Shown in pieces: positions 25,073 through 33,739 of a DNA stretch of 64,000 bases (its first letter is position 1; each line of letters begins with the position of its first letter). The notes beneath the pieces are model-generated. The model was given only the letters and a program-made list of their open reading frames with translations. It was not told the origin of the DNA and did no database searches. A program made the translations under genes and the position numbers. Origin of the DNA: JAAZMI01 sp050948785 (GTDB lineage Bacteria; Bacillota; Dethiobacteria; DTU022; UBA8154); NCBI GenBank assembly GCA_050948785.1, contig JBMNEM010000002.1:62001-126000 (forward strand), in the 5' to 3' direction.

Positions 25073-25149
25073 GCCACCGTAAGCCGTGAGCTGAGCCCTG
25101 AAGCTTTCCGCAAGAACACTATTTAACCTCCACCGTCAGGACTACCCCG
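25073..25149. repeat. Direct repeat of about 75 bp, copy 2
   Basis: Begins CCACCGTAAGCCGTGAG. It runs up to the 3' end of the UPF0280 gene. Between the copies is a GC-rich stretch with a 7-bp AGCCGGC/GCCGGCT hairpin and no credible gene. Confidence 0.75.
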
Positions 25150-25884
25150 TCACACAAGCTCAATCTGCCCCCAGGCAGCTATTTTATCCTCCAAAAGAAG
25201 CAGCGCCCCTTTTACTCCCGGTATACGGCGGGTGAATTGGAGGGCATTTTTAAGATCCTCAGGGCCCTGAACCATATTGGCCGCAGCTGTAGCAGCGGCA
25301 TCGGCCAGAGCAGCGCTGGAGGCTAAAATTACAGCCGCATCCGCCCGCCCCTGGCTGTAGGAATGCCCTACTGTGCCGGAAGAAGTACAAATTCCACAAA
25401 GCTCTGCCTGGGGTTTAATCCTTACAGCCAGCCTGCGGCCCAAAAGGGACTCACTGGCAAGAACCCCTACTTTAACCGGCTGGCTGCAGCGCAGGAAAAT
25501 ATCGCCGCCGTTTTCCACGATAACCTCGCGGGACACCTTCAGCAGCCACTCACCGGTATACTGGGCAAAAGCACCCGCCACAGCAGCCATGGGGCCAACG
25601 CCGGCCAAGTTGCCGGCCCTCGCCATCTCTAAAGCAAGCGGCGGGGCCCCTGTGCTTACCAAGTAAGAGTGCAAAGTCCGGGCAAATACAGGGTCTTTTT
25701 GAATATATGCCTCCAGAAGACGCCTTTGCTGCCAGACAAAAGATTCCACTTTTTCCGGCAAATCCGATGTAAGCGCCTCCCGGTCAACCGCGATCCATAG
25801 ATCCGTCTCTTTCACGGTAACTGTAAAATAATCCATCCCGTCAGGGCAAAGCTCCTGCCGGTAGTCTCTCCGGGAATCCTGCAT
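25150..25884 (-). CDS. UPF0280 (COG2122) ApbE-like protein of the homocysteine operon
   Basis: 244 residues. COG2122 proteins resemble the FAD:protein FMN transferase ApbE. The family landmarks are AGVGPMAAVAGAFAQYTGEW, VENGGDIFLR, SSGTVGHSYSQGRADAAVIL and ADAAATAAANMV. In Methanosarcina the homologue was linked to homocysteine synthesis from sulfide together with COG1900 and a NIL-ferredoxin. Here all three are adjacent: DUF39, NIL-ferredoxin, UPF0280, with 1 bp between the last two. Confidence 0.88.
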   Translation of the reverse strand: MQDSRRDYRQELCPDGMDYFTVTVKETDLWIAVDREALTSDLPEKVESFVWQQRRLLEAYIQKDPVFARTLHSYLVSTGAPPLALEMARAGNLAGVGPMAAVAGAFAQYTGEWLLKVSREVIVENGGDIFLRCSQPVKVGVLASESLLGRRLAVRIKPQAELCGICTSSGTVGHSYSQGRADAAVILASSAALADAAATAAANMVQGPEDLKNALQFTRRIPGVKGALLLLEDKIAAWGQIELV

Positions 25885-25885
25885 T

Positions 25886-26290
25886 TTAATAGTGTGCCTC
25901 CATGGCCCGGGAAGGACATGCTTTCAAGCAGTGTTCACAAACAATACATTTTTCGTTAAAGAATTTAACTGTCATCTCCGGTCGATCCACAACCAGCGCG
26001 CCGGCCGGGCAGATCACGCTGCAGGCACCACATTGGGTGCAGCGTTCCTCGACCCAGACAATCTCCTGTTCCAGGGGGAGAATCTTTACTCCCCGGGATT
26101 GCAAAAAATCTATCCCCTTTTGGAAATCTATTTTTTCACCGCTGATCTCTACCACGGCGCGCCCCTCTTTATGGGGATTGATATCAGCTTTGAGGATATT
26201 GACCATGAGGTTATGGTCCTTGATTAGATAGTAGGTAAAAGGCTGTTCGGTCACTGTCGGCGGAAAATATAAAACGATCTTTTTTTTCAT
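25886..26290 (-). CDS. NIL domain 4Fe-4S ferredoxin of the homocysteine operon
   Basis: 134 residues. The N-terminal half (1-75) is a NIL domain (KIVLYFPPTVTEQPFTYYL). The C-terminal half carries two 4Fe-4S motifs: CTQCGACSVICPAGAL and CIVCEHCLKACP. It is the electron-transfer partner of the DUF39 protein in reductive sulfur insertion. It lies 40 bp after the DUF39 gene and 1 bp before the UPF0280 gene. Confidence 0.9.
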   Translation of the reverse strand: MKKKIVLYFPPTVTEQPFTYYLIKDHNLMVNILKADINPHKEGRAVVEISGEKIDFQKGIDFLQSRGVKILPLEQEIVWVEERCTQCGACSVICPAGALVVDRPEMTVKFFNEKCIVCEHCLKACPSRAMEAHY

Positions 26291-26329
26291 GGAGGGCACC
26301 CCCAAGGTTTATTCACAGAAAATAAAAAT

Positions 26330-27517
26330 TTAAACAAGACCTTTATAGTCAATTTTCTCCATCGAGTGGGGAAGAGTAAAAACAGGTTTGGTCAAAAGAA
26401 ACTTCCCGCTTTGAATCCATTCTTTGAGGATCCCGGCAATCTCTCCGGCCCCGGGATAACTGGAATAGGAAGCTGTAGGAACAACTTTGTCCCCGATGGT
26501 AATCTCTCCACTTTTAAGCTGGGCATAACTGACCTGTCCCAGCGTCTCCCCCCGCCCCTGAGGATAAGCATCACTGTAGTCGACAATCGGAGCGAAGATC
26601 TCCTCATCGCTCACAGCGGCATATTTCAACATTTCCACATCCAAAATGGGAATCGGTATGCCTATTCCGACCATGAGAGAAGCGCCATAGCCCATAAAGC
26701 TGACTCCCCGCAGCCAGCGGGGGGACATCTGCTTCAGATCCCCCATGACAGCCAGCGTACCGGCCGAGGTAACCGGAACGCCATTCTCGCCCCGGGGAAC
26801 AGCAGGAGAGTGCTGTGTACCAAACCAGCTCACATAACCCACCCCGCCCCCCAAAAATATCTTGGTCCCCATCCCGATCGTGCGGTAGTAAGGATCATTA
26901 AAAAGAGGTGAAAGCTGCCCCGCAGTACTATAGTTCGCATTACCCAGGCGGGGCTTGAGAATACCCATATAAGTGTAGATTGTCTCGTCCGAAAGGTTTA
27001 CCGCGACATTATAATTTTGATAGGCATTACGGGGATTAAAGAGTATGGCCTGTGGAATATCCGCCAGCCGAATCATCTTTTGCAGCTGTTTGCGGGGATA
27101 GCAGTCTGTACCATAGCCTTCGGCTTCTAAAAGCACTTCTTTGCCCGCAACCAGTTCTTCCAAAACATGTCCACCGCCATAACGGAATTCGCCGGGGTAC
27201 AATTTGTTGCCCGGATCCGTCTCCGGAGTCTGCGTGGCCCCCAAGTAAGCATCAACCGCCGCCAGTCCGGCATAGGCCTCTACCCCATTTAAAAAAATGC
27301 GGGTCATTTTCATACGGGGCTGAGGATGCCCCAGGTTTAAAAAAGCACCTGACGAACACATTGGCCCAAAAGTCGCCGTGGTGACCACATCAACGGTCGC
27401 CGCCGTTTCCTCCAGGCCCTGCTCCCGGACCATGGAGATCACTTCTTCCGCAGTGACAACAACTGCTTCTCCAGCCCTGATCCTGGCATTAATTTCCTCA
27501 TAAGTCTTCTTGATCAA
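26330..27517 (-). CDS. Homocysteine biosynthesis protein, DUF39/COG1900 (L-aspartate semialdehyde sulfurtransferase)
   Basis: 395 residues. Members of COG1900 convert aspartate semialdehyde plus sulfide to homocysteine in methanogens and other anaerobes. Conserved here: VTTATFGPMCSSGAFLNLGH, with a cysteine (about 55) likely at the sulfur-transfer site, the NGVEAYAGLAAVDAYLGAT region, YGTDCYP and FLGGGVGYVSWFGTQHSP. The start is TTG at 27517, with AAAGGGG 9 bases upstream; an in-frame GTG at 27526 overlaps the ribosome site. First gene of a three-gene operon with a near-consensus promoter at 27627-27655. It would supply methionine and so link to metK. Confidence 0.9.
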   Translation of the reverse strand: MIKKTYEEINARIRAGEAVVVTAEEVISMVREQGLEETAATVDVVTTATFGPMCSSGAFLNLGHPQPRMKMTRIFLNGVEAYAGLAAVDAYLGATQTPETDPGNKLYPGEFRYGGGHVLEELVAGKEVLLEAEGYGTDCYPRKQLQKMIRLADIPQAILFNPRNAYQNYNVAVNLSDETIYTYMGILKPRLGNANYSTAGQLSPLFNDPYYRTIGMGTKIFLGGGVGYVSWFGTQHSPAVPRGENGVPVTSAGTLAVMGDLKQMSPRWLRGVSFMGYGASLMVGIGIPIPILDVEMLKYAAVSDEEIFAPIVDYSDAYPQGRGETLGQVSYAQLKSGEITIGDKVVPTASYSSYPGAGEIAGILKEWIQSGKFLLTKPVFTLPHSMEKIDYKGLV

Positions 27518-27626
27518 TAAGGGCACCCCCTTTAGTTTTTAGTCCGGTTGACACACTCTCTGTAGATTAAACCAAGGAATCTTGATTCATTTTCCTGGAT
27601 TAAGTTTCTTTTACTTACTTAAGGAA

Positions 27627-27655
27627 ATAATACCTTTACTGCAGAAGCGTGTCAA
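27627..27655 (-). promoter_or_regulatory. Sigma-A promoter of the homocysteine operon
   Basis: Minus strand TTGACA (27650-27655), exactly 17 bases, TATTAT (27627-27632). It leaves a leader of about 100 bases before the DUF39 gene. No S-box or T-box was recognised in that leader. The rest of the 27518-27823 gap holds only the queT upstream region. Confidence 0.75.
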
Positions 27656-27823
27656 GGGAATTGACAGCTCCCAGTAATAAATCCAGGACTTTACACCCTA
27701 ACCAATGGGGAAAAAGTTTTTATCCATGTCCTCCTGAAAAAGGAAAGGCGGAACCGTTGTCGAAACAACCACTGAGGCCCTCATATAAAGGAGTTTGATT
27801 TTATAAAGGGTGGTGTCTTTACC

Positions 27824-28300
27824 ATGTCCTGGTTTAAACTTACTCCCCGGCAGATCGCCCGCATCGGAGCGATCGCCGGCCTTTACGTGACTTTCACCTT
27901 TTTATTGTCAGGAATCAGCTTTGGCCCGCTGCAGGTACGCGTCTCCGAAGCCCTGACCCTCTTGCCTGTTCTCTATCCGGAGGCAATCCCCGCCCTCTTC
28001 CTGGGATGTTTTCTTGCCAACCTGCTGGGCCCCTTTGGGGCGGTGGATATCATTTTTGGCAGCCTGACCACTCTGCTCGCCGCTTTGATTACCTACCGTT
28101 TTCGCCACAGCGTGATCGCCTATTTAAGCCCGATTATCTGCAATGCCTTTGGCGTCAGCCTCTACCTTTATGCTTTTTTTCGCGTTCCCTACTGGCCTAC
28201 CGTCCTGACAATCGGCCTTGGAGAAAGTGTGGCCGTCCTGGCTTTGGGGCTCCCCCTCTTGCACCTGCTCAAAACCCGCGAAAGCCGCCGACTAAGATAA
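27824..28300 (+). CDS. queT: QueT family transporter (queuosine precursor uptake)
   Basis: A 158-residue membrane protein with about five helices. QueT is the ECF-type S-component predicted to import queuosine precursors. The family block ISFGPLQVRVSEALTLLPVL followed by PEAIPALFLGCFLANLLGP is unmistakable. ATG start with AAAGGGTGG upstream. A preQ1 riboswitch is common before queT. The leader has two small hairpins (GTTGT/ACAAC and GAGG/CCTC) but I could not fit a preQ1 class to it. Confidence 0.9.
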   Translation: MSWFKLTPRQIARIGAIAGLYVTFTFLLSGISFGPLQVRVSEALTLLPVLYPEAIPALFLGCFLANLLGPFGAVDIIFGSLTTLLAALITYRFRHSVIAYLSPIICNAFGVSLYLYAFFRVPYWPTVLTIGLGESVAVLALGLPLLHLLKTRESRRLR

Positions 28301-28333
28301 CTACCGGCCCGGATCATACCGTGACCGGTAGTT
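28299..28333 (+). terminator. Probable terminator of queT
   Basis: Perfect 9-bp inverted repeat AACTACCGG/CCGGTAGTT (28299-28307 with 28325-28333) beginning at the queT stop codon. The T-run comes about 17 bases later, so it may be weak. Confidence 0.45.
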
Positions 28334-28397
28334 ACATTATACCTGATTTTTTAATGCTTTGTGCAACACTGACCGCCGATTTTTTCTTCTTTCCCTG

Positions 28398-29972
28398 TTA
28401 AGGGGTTGCGCTGTCACCAAACATCAGAGGAATAAGCAGCTTTTGACCGGCTTCCAGGGCAACATCCTCTTCCAACCCATTGGCGGCAGCGATCACTTGG
28501 GGTCTTAATCCATAAGCCCGGCTAATCTTCAAAAGCGTATCACCATACCTGGCGGCATAGATAACCATACTGGTCCCCGGAGGCACCCGATAAGGAACCA
28601 CTACAGCCACTTCTTGCGTTTCCCAGGCTTTTATCTCCAATAAAGCATGGCTTATCTGCAGGGTATCATTTTCTGTCGGGGCGAACTCTGTCCCCTGTGG
28701 CTGAAAATAAGCTACTGCTTCAGCATCCGGGCTAACCCCGGGTAAATAAAAATCGCTGAGAAATTCATCGTTGACTTTGAGCATAAAGGGCAAGCCCGCA
28801 TCTTCATGCTCTTCTTCCACCCCAAATTCTTCTTCTACGGCAGGAAGATAATAAACATTCTTCTCCAAAGTACCGGTCAAACTGATCCGATCTTCCTGGA
28901 CACTTACCTCCATATTCAGAAGGTGACAAAAGCCGGCTGCAATTTCCCGGGGGAAAGGAACAGAAAGCTTCTGGACCAATTCCAGGGGTTCTTTGGTCAT
29001 ACCCACCGATTTAGGCAGCAGCAGATATTCTTTTTTTACGTCAATCCCCTCTAGATCGCTAATCACCTCTTGTTGAACTACGCGCGTCATCCTTAAGAAA
29101 ACTTCAACAGTGACATCATACCGGGCCTTTTTCCCCGCAGCCACACAAATAGCTTCTCTTATCCCCGGGAAAAAGCTTATCTGCAGGCCCTTTTTCTGTT
29201 CAGGAAAGGGTACCGGTTGGTTAAACTGCTGCCTGTTTTCCTGAATACGGCCTTTTCCCCCCGCCATAACATAGATGGACGTAACCAGCTCTCCTCTTAA
29301 AATTATTTCTTCCTTGCCCCAATCATAGGCAAAACCCTGCAGGTAACTGTTAATGATCTTGATAAAACTCAGGTCCTCCGCAAATTCTTCCTCCTGCGTT
29401 AAAGTAAAGTCCAAAGTTTTCTCTGACACCAATTCTTCTACAGTAAGAATATCGCGGCTAACCCTCTCCGGGGGAATATCTTTGACTCCCACAGCAACTT
29501 CCAATTGCTGCGGGTCGACTACAGCTAAAAACACTTCCACTTCGATTTGAAGCTGGTAAAGCAGTTTCCCCTCCGCCTCTAAAGGGGATCCTTCCTGACC
29601 TAAAAAAGAAACCCTCCCATGAGCAGTGGCCTCCATCCCGGGCAGGGCTCCCCGAAATTCAGCCTCACTATAAAGTTCATCCTCCTGCCAGGTCAACTCC
29701 TTAATTTCTTGGCTGCCGTAAAAAAATGCCCTTCCTTCCAGGCTGCCTTGCACGATGATCTTATCCTTTTCGTTAATACTGGCCTCCATCTCACTAACCC
29801 GGGCTGAAATATTACCCAGGGGGAAAGGTTTACCCTTATCCCTGGCCGGTTCATCTTCCAGCAACAAGTCTTTCGTAAAGGAAAAGCGCAATGCCGTTTC
29901 CCCAACCAGCACCCTATAATGAAGATCTGTTGTCAGTAGATCTATTTTTTCTTTTTTTGCGCTCCGGCTCAT
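28398..29972 (-). CDS. SPOCS/DUF3794 and LysM domain protein (SipL-like spore envelope protein)
   Basis: 524 residues. Repeated DUF3794 (SPOCS) beta-rich segments fill about residues 20-440, and a LysM domain (YAARYGDTLLKISRAYGL ... AGQKLLIP) ends the protein. This layout matches SipL of Clostridioides, which binds SpoIVA and anchors the coat basement layer around the forespore. Two ATGs (29975 and 29972) follow AAGGAGGAAGG; the second has better spacing. The gene stands alone with a reverse-oriented neighbour. Confidence 0.85.
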   Translation of the reverse strand: MSRSAKKEKIDLLTTDLHYRVLVGETALRFSFTKDLLLEDEPARDKGKPFPLGNISARVSEMEASINEKDKIIVQGSLEGRAFFYGSQEIKELTWQEDELYSEAEFRGALPGMEATAHGRVSFLGQEGSPLEAEGKLLYQLQIEVEVFLAVVDPQQLEVAVGVKDIPPERVSRDILTVEELVSEKTLDFTLTQEEEFAEDLSFIKIINSYLQGFAYDWGKEEIILRGELVTSIYVMAGGKGRIQENRQQFNQPVPFPEQKKGLQISFFPGIREAICVAAGKKARYDVTVEVFLRMTRVVQQEVISDLEGIDVKKEYLLLPKSVGMTKEPLELVQKLSVPFPREIAAGFCHLLNMEVSVQEDRISLTGTLEKNVYYLPAVEEEFGVEEEHEDAGLPFMLKVNDEFLSDFYLPGVSPDAEAVAYFQPQGTEFAPTENDTLQISHALLEIKAWETQEVAVVVPYRVPPGTSMVIYAARYGDTLLKISRAYGLRPQVIAAANGLEEDVALEAGQKLLIPLMFGDSATP

Positions 29973-30073
29973 CATCCTTCCTCCTTATCTACGGTATACA
30001 ACTTCTCATCTAATCTTATTAAGTCTAAAATTAAATTATGCCTGCCAGGCCAAATTGTCCTTGGACAAAACAA

Positions 30074-30103
30074 TAAAAAAATCCCGTTAACCAAAAAACG
30101 GGA
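30074..30103 (-). terminator. Terminator after veg
   Basis: Stem TCCCGTT (30082-30088) with AACGGGA (30097-30103), followed on the minus strand by a run of seven T. Lies about 130 bp after the veg stop codon. Confidence 0.8.
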
Positions 30104-30234
30104 ATTCAATACAGATTATTATTAGCAGCGCAACTTCAAGAAAAAAGGACTGAACCGATTTAAGCTTGGCTTTTTTGATGTTTGCTCAGGGGAATCAAAC
30201 GGCTTTTATTTTCTTTTCCGGTTTGCCGCAGTTT

Positions 30235-30516
30235 TTACTTACCGGCACAGGAAGCTATTTTTTGATCATCGGCTCCGTAGCCGTGGAGTCTAAGCTCTAC
30301 TGTGGAAGTGAGAACATCAGCATAGGTGAAAGAAAGTCTTTGGTGGTAAGTTTCCTCGTCAACGCGAATTACAAAAATAGAGGGATACGTATTTTCCAGA
30401 ACTCCCACCTTTTCGAAAGTTTTTCTCCGCCCCCGGTTCGCCCGTAACTTAATCTTCTTCCCCACATGGGATTCAAGTTCCTTACGGATCTGAACCAAGG
30501 GATTCTTAACGGTCAT
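30235..30516 (-). CDS. veg: Veg family protein
   Basis: 93 residues. Contains the Veg signature: IRKELESHVGKKIKLRANRG, RRKTFEKVGVLENTYPSIF and the SFTYADVLTSTVEL end. In Bacillus subtilis Veg affects biofilm matrix gene expression and spore germination. Its usual position beside rsmA is conserved loosely (rsmA is 0.7 kb upstream). Ends with a few polar residues beyond the family core. Confidence 0.93.
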   Translation of the reverse strand: MTVKNPLVQIRKELESHVGKKIKLRANRGRRKTFEKVGVLENTYPSIFVIRVDEETYHQRLSFTYADVLTSTVELRLHGYGADDQKIASCAGK

Positions 30517-30648
30517 ACTTACATCACCTCATCCTGATATTAACATAAATCAGGAAATATGTCAAACAAATCGCTTATTTTACCCATTCTAAAGCTTGTT
30601 ATCATGGTTTTTCGCAATTTTCCTCTATTTATTTATATTTAAACTTAT

Positions 30649-31125
30649 TTATTTCGTATATCTATCGGCTACTTTGGTCGCTCCATAGGAATCAGGTTTA
30701 ATACGGGCATCAAAACCGCTGCCGATTACCATACCGACCACTTCCTTGATCAGATCACGCGTATCCCCTTTCTCCCCTACATCCAAATGTATTTCTACAT
30801 TCAGATGAGCGTAGCCGTTCTCCGAAAGAAGGTTGGTAAAACGCCCGGCAACTTCCAGGCTTAAAGATGTTTCAAAAAAGATTCGCTGGCGCAAGCTCTG
30901 TAGAAAATAATGTTTCTTTCGGCAGAAAAAAAAGCGTCCTCCTTTACCGACCCGGTGCACAATGATTGCCGTGACAAAAATCACTTCTTCACCAAGGTGC
31001 GTTTGCGAGTCAGTGCCGATAATCAGCTTGTATTGTTCCTGGGGCTGGTCCTTCATGTAGGCAATAATCTCCGCAAAAACTTCCTCCAGGGTCATCTTCC
31101 CCTTGGTAGGACTGCAAAAAATCAT
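30649..31125 (-). CDS. YkuK/DUF458 family RNase H-like protein
   Basis: 158 residues. The DUF458 family folds like RNase H; the acidic motif LIIGTDSQTH and later HLDVGEKGDTRDLI fit metal ligands. Biological role unknown; many spore-formers have it. The ATG at 31125 is supported by AGAAGGG 8 bases upstream. It follows rsmA by 54 bp on the same strand. Confidence 0.85.
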   Translation of the reverse strand: MIFCSPTKGKMTLEEVFAEIIAYMKDQPQEQYKLIIGTDSQTHLGEEVIFVTAIIVHRVGKGGRFFFCRKKHYFLQSLRQRIFFETSLSLEVAGRFTNLLSENGYAHLNVEIHLDVGEKGDTRDLIKEVVGMVIGSGFDARIKPDSYGATKVADRYTK

Positions 31126-31179
31126 TATTACTGCCCTTCTTTCTTTTTCCCCTGTGTCGTAAAAAACGAAAACCTCACC

Positions 31180-32109
31180 TTAATTATAAAACATCTCACT
31201 TAAGTTTGCAAATTCTCTTAAGGTCAGGGTTTCCCCCCGCCTCCGGGGCGAGATTCCTTTTTCAAGGAGAAATTTTTCCCAATCACCTTTACCGCAATTC
31301 CCCACACCATCCAAGGCATTTAAGATTGTCTTCCTTCTTTTTTGAAAAGCAGCGCGCACTATTTGCCAAAAAGCCTCCTCGTTCCGGATATTTTCAGCGG
31401 GGGTTGGGAGGGGTTCAAGTGATACTACAGCAGAACCCACCTTGGGAGGTGGATAAAAAACATGGCGTGAAACCTTAAAAAGAAGCCGGGGCTTTGTATA
31501 GTATTGGCAAAGGATGGATAGGAGCCCGTAATCTTTCCCTCCCGGAGCAGCTATCATACGCTCGGCAACTTCAAACTGGACCATCAGCACCAGGAGCTTT
31601 AAGGGCAGCCGCCCCTGTAAAAGCTGAAAAAGAAGCGGGGTAACCAGGTAGTACGGAAGATTGGCGACGATCTTTACCGGCCGGTTTTCTTTCCCCCCGG
31701 AAAATTTTTCGCCCCAGTGCTCCCGGGATAGCTTATACAGATCCATACGGCGCACATCCCCCTCAACCACCGTAAGATTGTCAATCCTTCGCAAACGGGT
31801 TTGTTCTTTTAAAAGGCCGACAAGGCCGGAATCCCACTCCACGGCAATAACCCCGGCGGCTTTCTCTGACAGGAAAAAAGATAAAGCACCGGGACCGGCC
31901 CCAATATCGATTACCAAGTCATCCTTTGTCAGCTCTGCTGCAACGACAATCTTTTCCAGGATATTTCCATCAATGAGGAAATGCTGGCCCATGGAACGCC
32001 TGGGCCGCAGATTTTTTTCCCGCAGAATTTTTTGAAGATAGAGCGGGGAGGTCACTTTCCCCGGGGATAATGCTTCCCTTTTTCCCCTTCCCTTTTCACC
32101 GCTTGCCAT
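31180..32109 (-). CDS. rsmA: 16S rRNA dimethyladenosine transferase RsmA (KsgA)
   Basis: 309 residues. Dimethylates the two adjacent adenines in the 3' hairpin of 16S rRNA. Seen are MGQHFLIDGNILEKIV, the SAM site VIDIGAGPGALSFFL, the catalytic NLPYYLVTPLL and the C-terminal VFYPPPKVGSAVVSL. An N-terminal basic tail of about 30 residues precedes the domain. ATG start with GGAGGAAGG upstream. Confidence 0.96.
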   Translation of the reverse strand: MASGEKGRGKREALSPGKVTSPLYLQKILREKNLRPRRSMGQHFLIDGNILEKIVVAAELTKDDLVIDIGAGPGALSFFLSEKAAGVIAVEWDSGLVGLLKEQTRLRRIDNLTVVEGDVRRMDLYKLSREHWGEKFSGGKENRPVKIVANLPYYLVTPLLFQLLQGRLPLKLLVLMVQFEVAERMIAAPGGKDYGLLSILCQYYTKPRLLFKVSRHVFYPPPKVGSAVVSLEPLPTPAENIRNEEAFWQIVRAAFQKRRKTILNALDGVGNCGKGDWEKFLLEKGISPRRRGETLTLREFANLSEMFYN

Positions 32110-32131
32110 AAAAACCTTCCTCCAAATATTA

Positions 32132-32161
32132 TTGGTAAAAACCTTTGACTCGGCTTATAAT
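32132..32161 (+). promoter_or_regulatory. Possible promoter of the rhomboid gene
   Basis: TTGGTA (32132-32137), 18 bases, TATAAT (32156-32161), about 55 bp upstream of the start. The -35 is only fair. Confidence 0.4.
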
Positions 32162-32218
32162 ATAATAAAGATAGAAAATCTCTTGATTAAACTGCACTAA
32201 CGCAAAGGAGCCCTGAAA

Positions 32219-32884
32219 ATGATCCCTCTGCGCGATAGTATGAGGCCACAGCGCTTCCCCTATGTAAATATTCTGCTCATCTTCATCAACATTGCCCTCT
32301 TTTTCTACCAATCGAGCCTTAGCAACGAAAAGCTGGCGGAACTTTTTTTCCGTTATGGAGTCATCCCCCAAAATTTTTTTCTCCTGCAGGGGAGTCTTTT
32401 ATTTCCCCTCCTGGGATCCATGTTTCTGCATGGAGGATGGTTCCACCTTTTGGGCAATATGCTCTATCTGTGGGTTTTCGGCGATAACATTGAAGACCGC
32501 ATGGGTCATAGCGGGTACCTTTTTTTCTATTTACTTGCCGGAGTAACGGCAAGCCTGGCCCATATCGCAGCCAATCCCCAATCCACTGTTCCCACAATCG
32601 GAGCCAGCGGGGCAATCGCCGGTGTCCTCGGTGCTTATTTTATATTATTTCCCCGTGCCCGGGTACTCACCCTGATCCCTATTGGTTTTTTCCTGACCAC
32701 AGCACGTCTTCCCGCTGTCCTTTTTCTTTTTCTCTGGTTTTTCCTGCAGCTTTTTAATGCCCTGGCAGCGGCGGCTGCTTCGGCACAGATGGTTGCCTGG
32801 TGGGCGCATATCGGCGGATTTTTGGCAGGTATTATTGCCGGCATCGTTACCTTGCTTTACAGGAGGATCCTGGGAACTGCTTAA
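32219..32884 (+). CDS. Rhomboid family intramembrane serine protease
   Basis: A 221-residue membrane protein. The serine motif GASGAIAG (Ser about 127), the MFLHGGWFHLLGNMLYLW region and the C-terminal WWAHIGGFLAG histidine complete a catalytic Ser-His dyad. Such proteases cut single-pass membrane proteins inside the bilayer. ATG start with AAAGGAG upstream; divergent from rsmA. Confidence 0.93.
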   Translation: MIPLRDSMRPQRFPYVNILLIFINIALFFYQSSLSNEKLAELFFRYGVIPQNFFLLQGSLLFPLLGSMFLHGGWFHLLGNMLYLWVFGDNIEDRMGHSGYLFFYLLAGVTASLAHIAANPQSTVPTIGASGAIAGVLGAYFILFPRARVLTLIPIGFFLTTARLPAVLFLFLWFFLQLFNALAAAAASAQMVAWWAHIGGFLAGIIAGIVTLLYRRILGTA

Positions 32885-32957
32885 AGTTGCCCGCAAGAAT
32901 AAGGCCCGGCCTTACCCTCCCATGGATCCCCCATTGACTCTTTTTCATACAGTGAAC

Positions 32958-33705
32958 CTAGCGGGCCAGGACTGCCACGCTGACCCTCCCGGCGCCGGCC
33001 TTTTTTAAAACCCGGGCAGCCTCCTGGACTGTTGCACCGGAGGTAAAAACATCATCAATCAGAAGGACATGGCTCCCTTGCCGAAACTCCCGGCAGCAAC
33101 GAAAAGCCCCCTTCAGATTCCCCCTTCTCTGCCTCCTGTTCAATCCTGTTTGGCTTTGTGTATCTTTAACCCGCTCCAGGACTTCCCGGACCGGCAAGTC
33201 AAGCTTTTCTCCCCACCACCTCGGCCAGCAGGGCAGCCTGGTTATAGCCTCGCTTCAAAAAACGCTGCCGGTAGAGGGGAACCGGCACCAATAACTCTAC
33301 AGAGGAAATCCAGGGCATCCGGGATAGTTTCCCACCGAGAAGCATCCCCAGGGACCCGGCCATTGACCTTTTACCGTAGTATTTAAAACGGTGCAGAACC
33401 TGGCGGATCTCTCCCTGATAACTTCCCAAGGCCACACACTCCTCAAAAGCAAACTCAACCCCGCGACAGTAGCCGCATTCCTTTCCTTTTTCCCCCAAAA
33501 GGTTGGCACAGCGTGGGCATCTATTTTGAAACCAGGGCAGCTCCCCGGCACAACGCCTACAGAGCAGCCCCTCCCACCCAACAGCAGCGTTGCCGCCGGA
33601 ATTCCCTGCACCGCTATCATTAAAGGTCAAAAGGCTATTACAAAAAGGGCACCGCTGCGGGTAAAGCAAATCCAGCAAAAACTTGACAATAGACAAGAAG
33701 AACAC
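32958..33705 (-). pseudogene. comF: ComF family amidophosphoribosyltransferase-like protein, frameshifted
   Basis: Two reading frames together make one ComF. 33199-33705 holds the N-terminal zinc-ribbon cysteines (CPFC, CRRC, CPRC, CGYC) and the start of the PRTase fold up to LLVPVPLYRQRFLKRGYNQA. 32958-33197 holds the rest, with the PRPP loop VLLIDDVFTSGATVQEA. The break lies at AGAAAAGC near 33210-33220. Dropping one A of the four restores a continuous frame through the junction. ComF acts in DNA uptake in Bacillus. Sequencing error in the A-run is a real alternative to decay. Confidence 0.8.
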
Positions 33706-33739
33706 GCCTTTAAAAATTGATTATGTTTGCAGGACAGAG

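Noticed and set aside
24706..25119. Minus-strand frames beginning MFSRKASGL and MFLRKASGL
   Set aside because: Their likeness only reflects the direct repeat; one is antisense to pcm and neither has a ribosome site.
27518..27626. Possible S-box in the homocysteine operon leader
   Set aside because: None of the conserved S-box core motifs found upstream of metK occur here.
27700..27823. Possible preQ1 riboswitch before queT
   Set aside because: Two small hairpins exist but neither the preQ1-I loop and A-rich tail nor the preQ1-II/III layout could be fitted.
33199..33220. Programmed frameshift in comF
   Set aside because: Joining the frames needs a +1 shift and no classical slippery heptamer, stimulatory stem or shift-prone stop context was seen.
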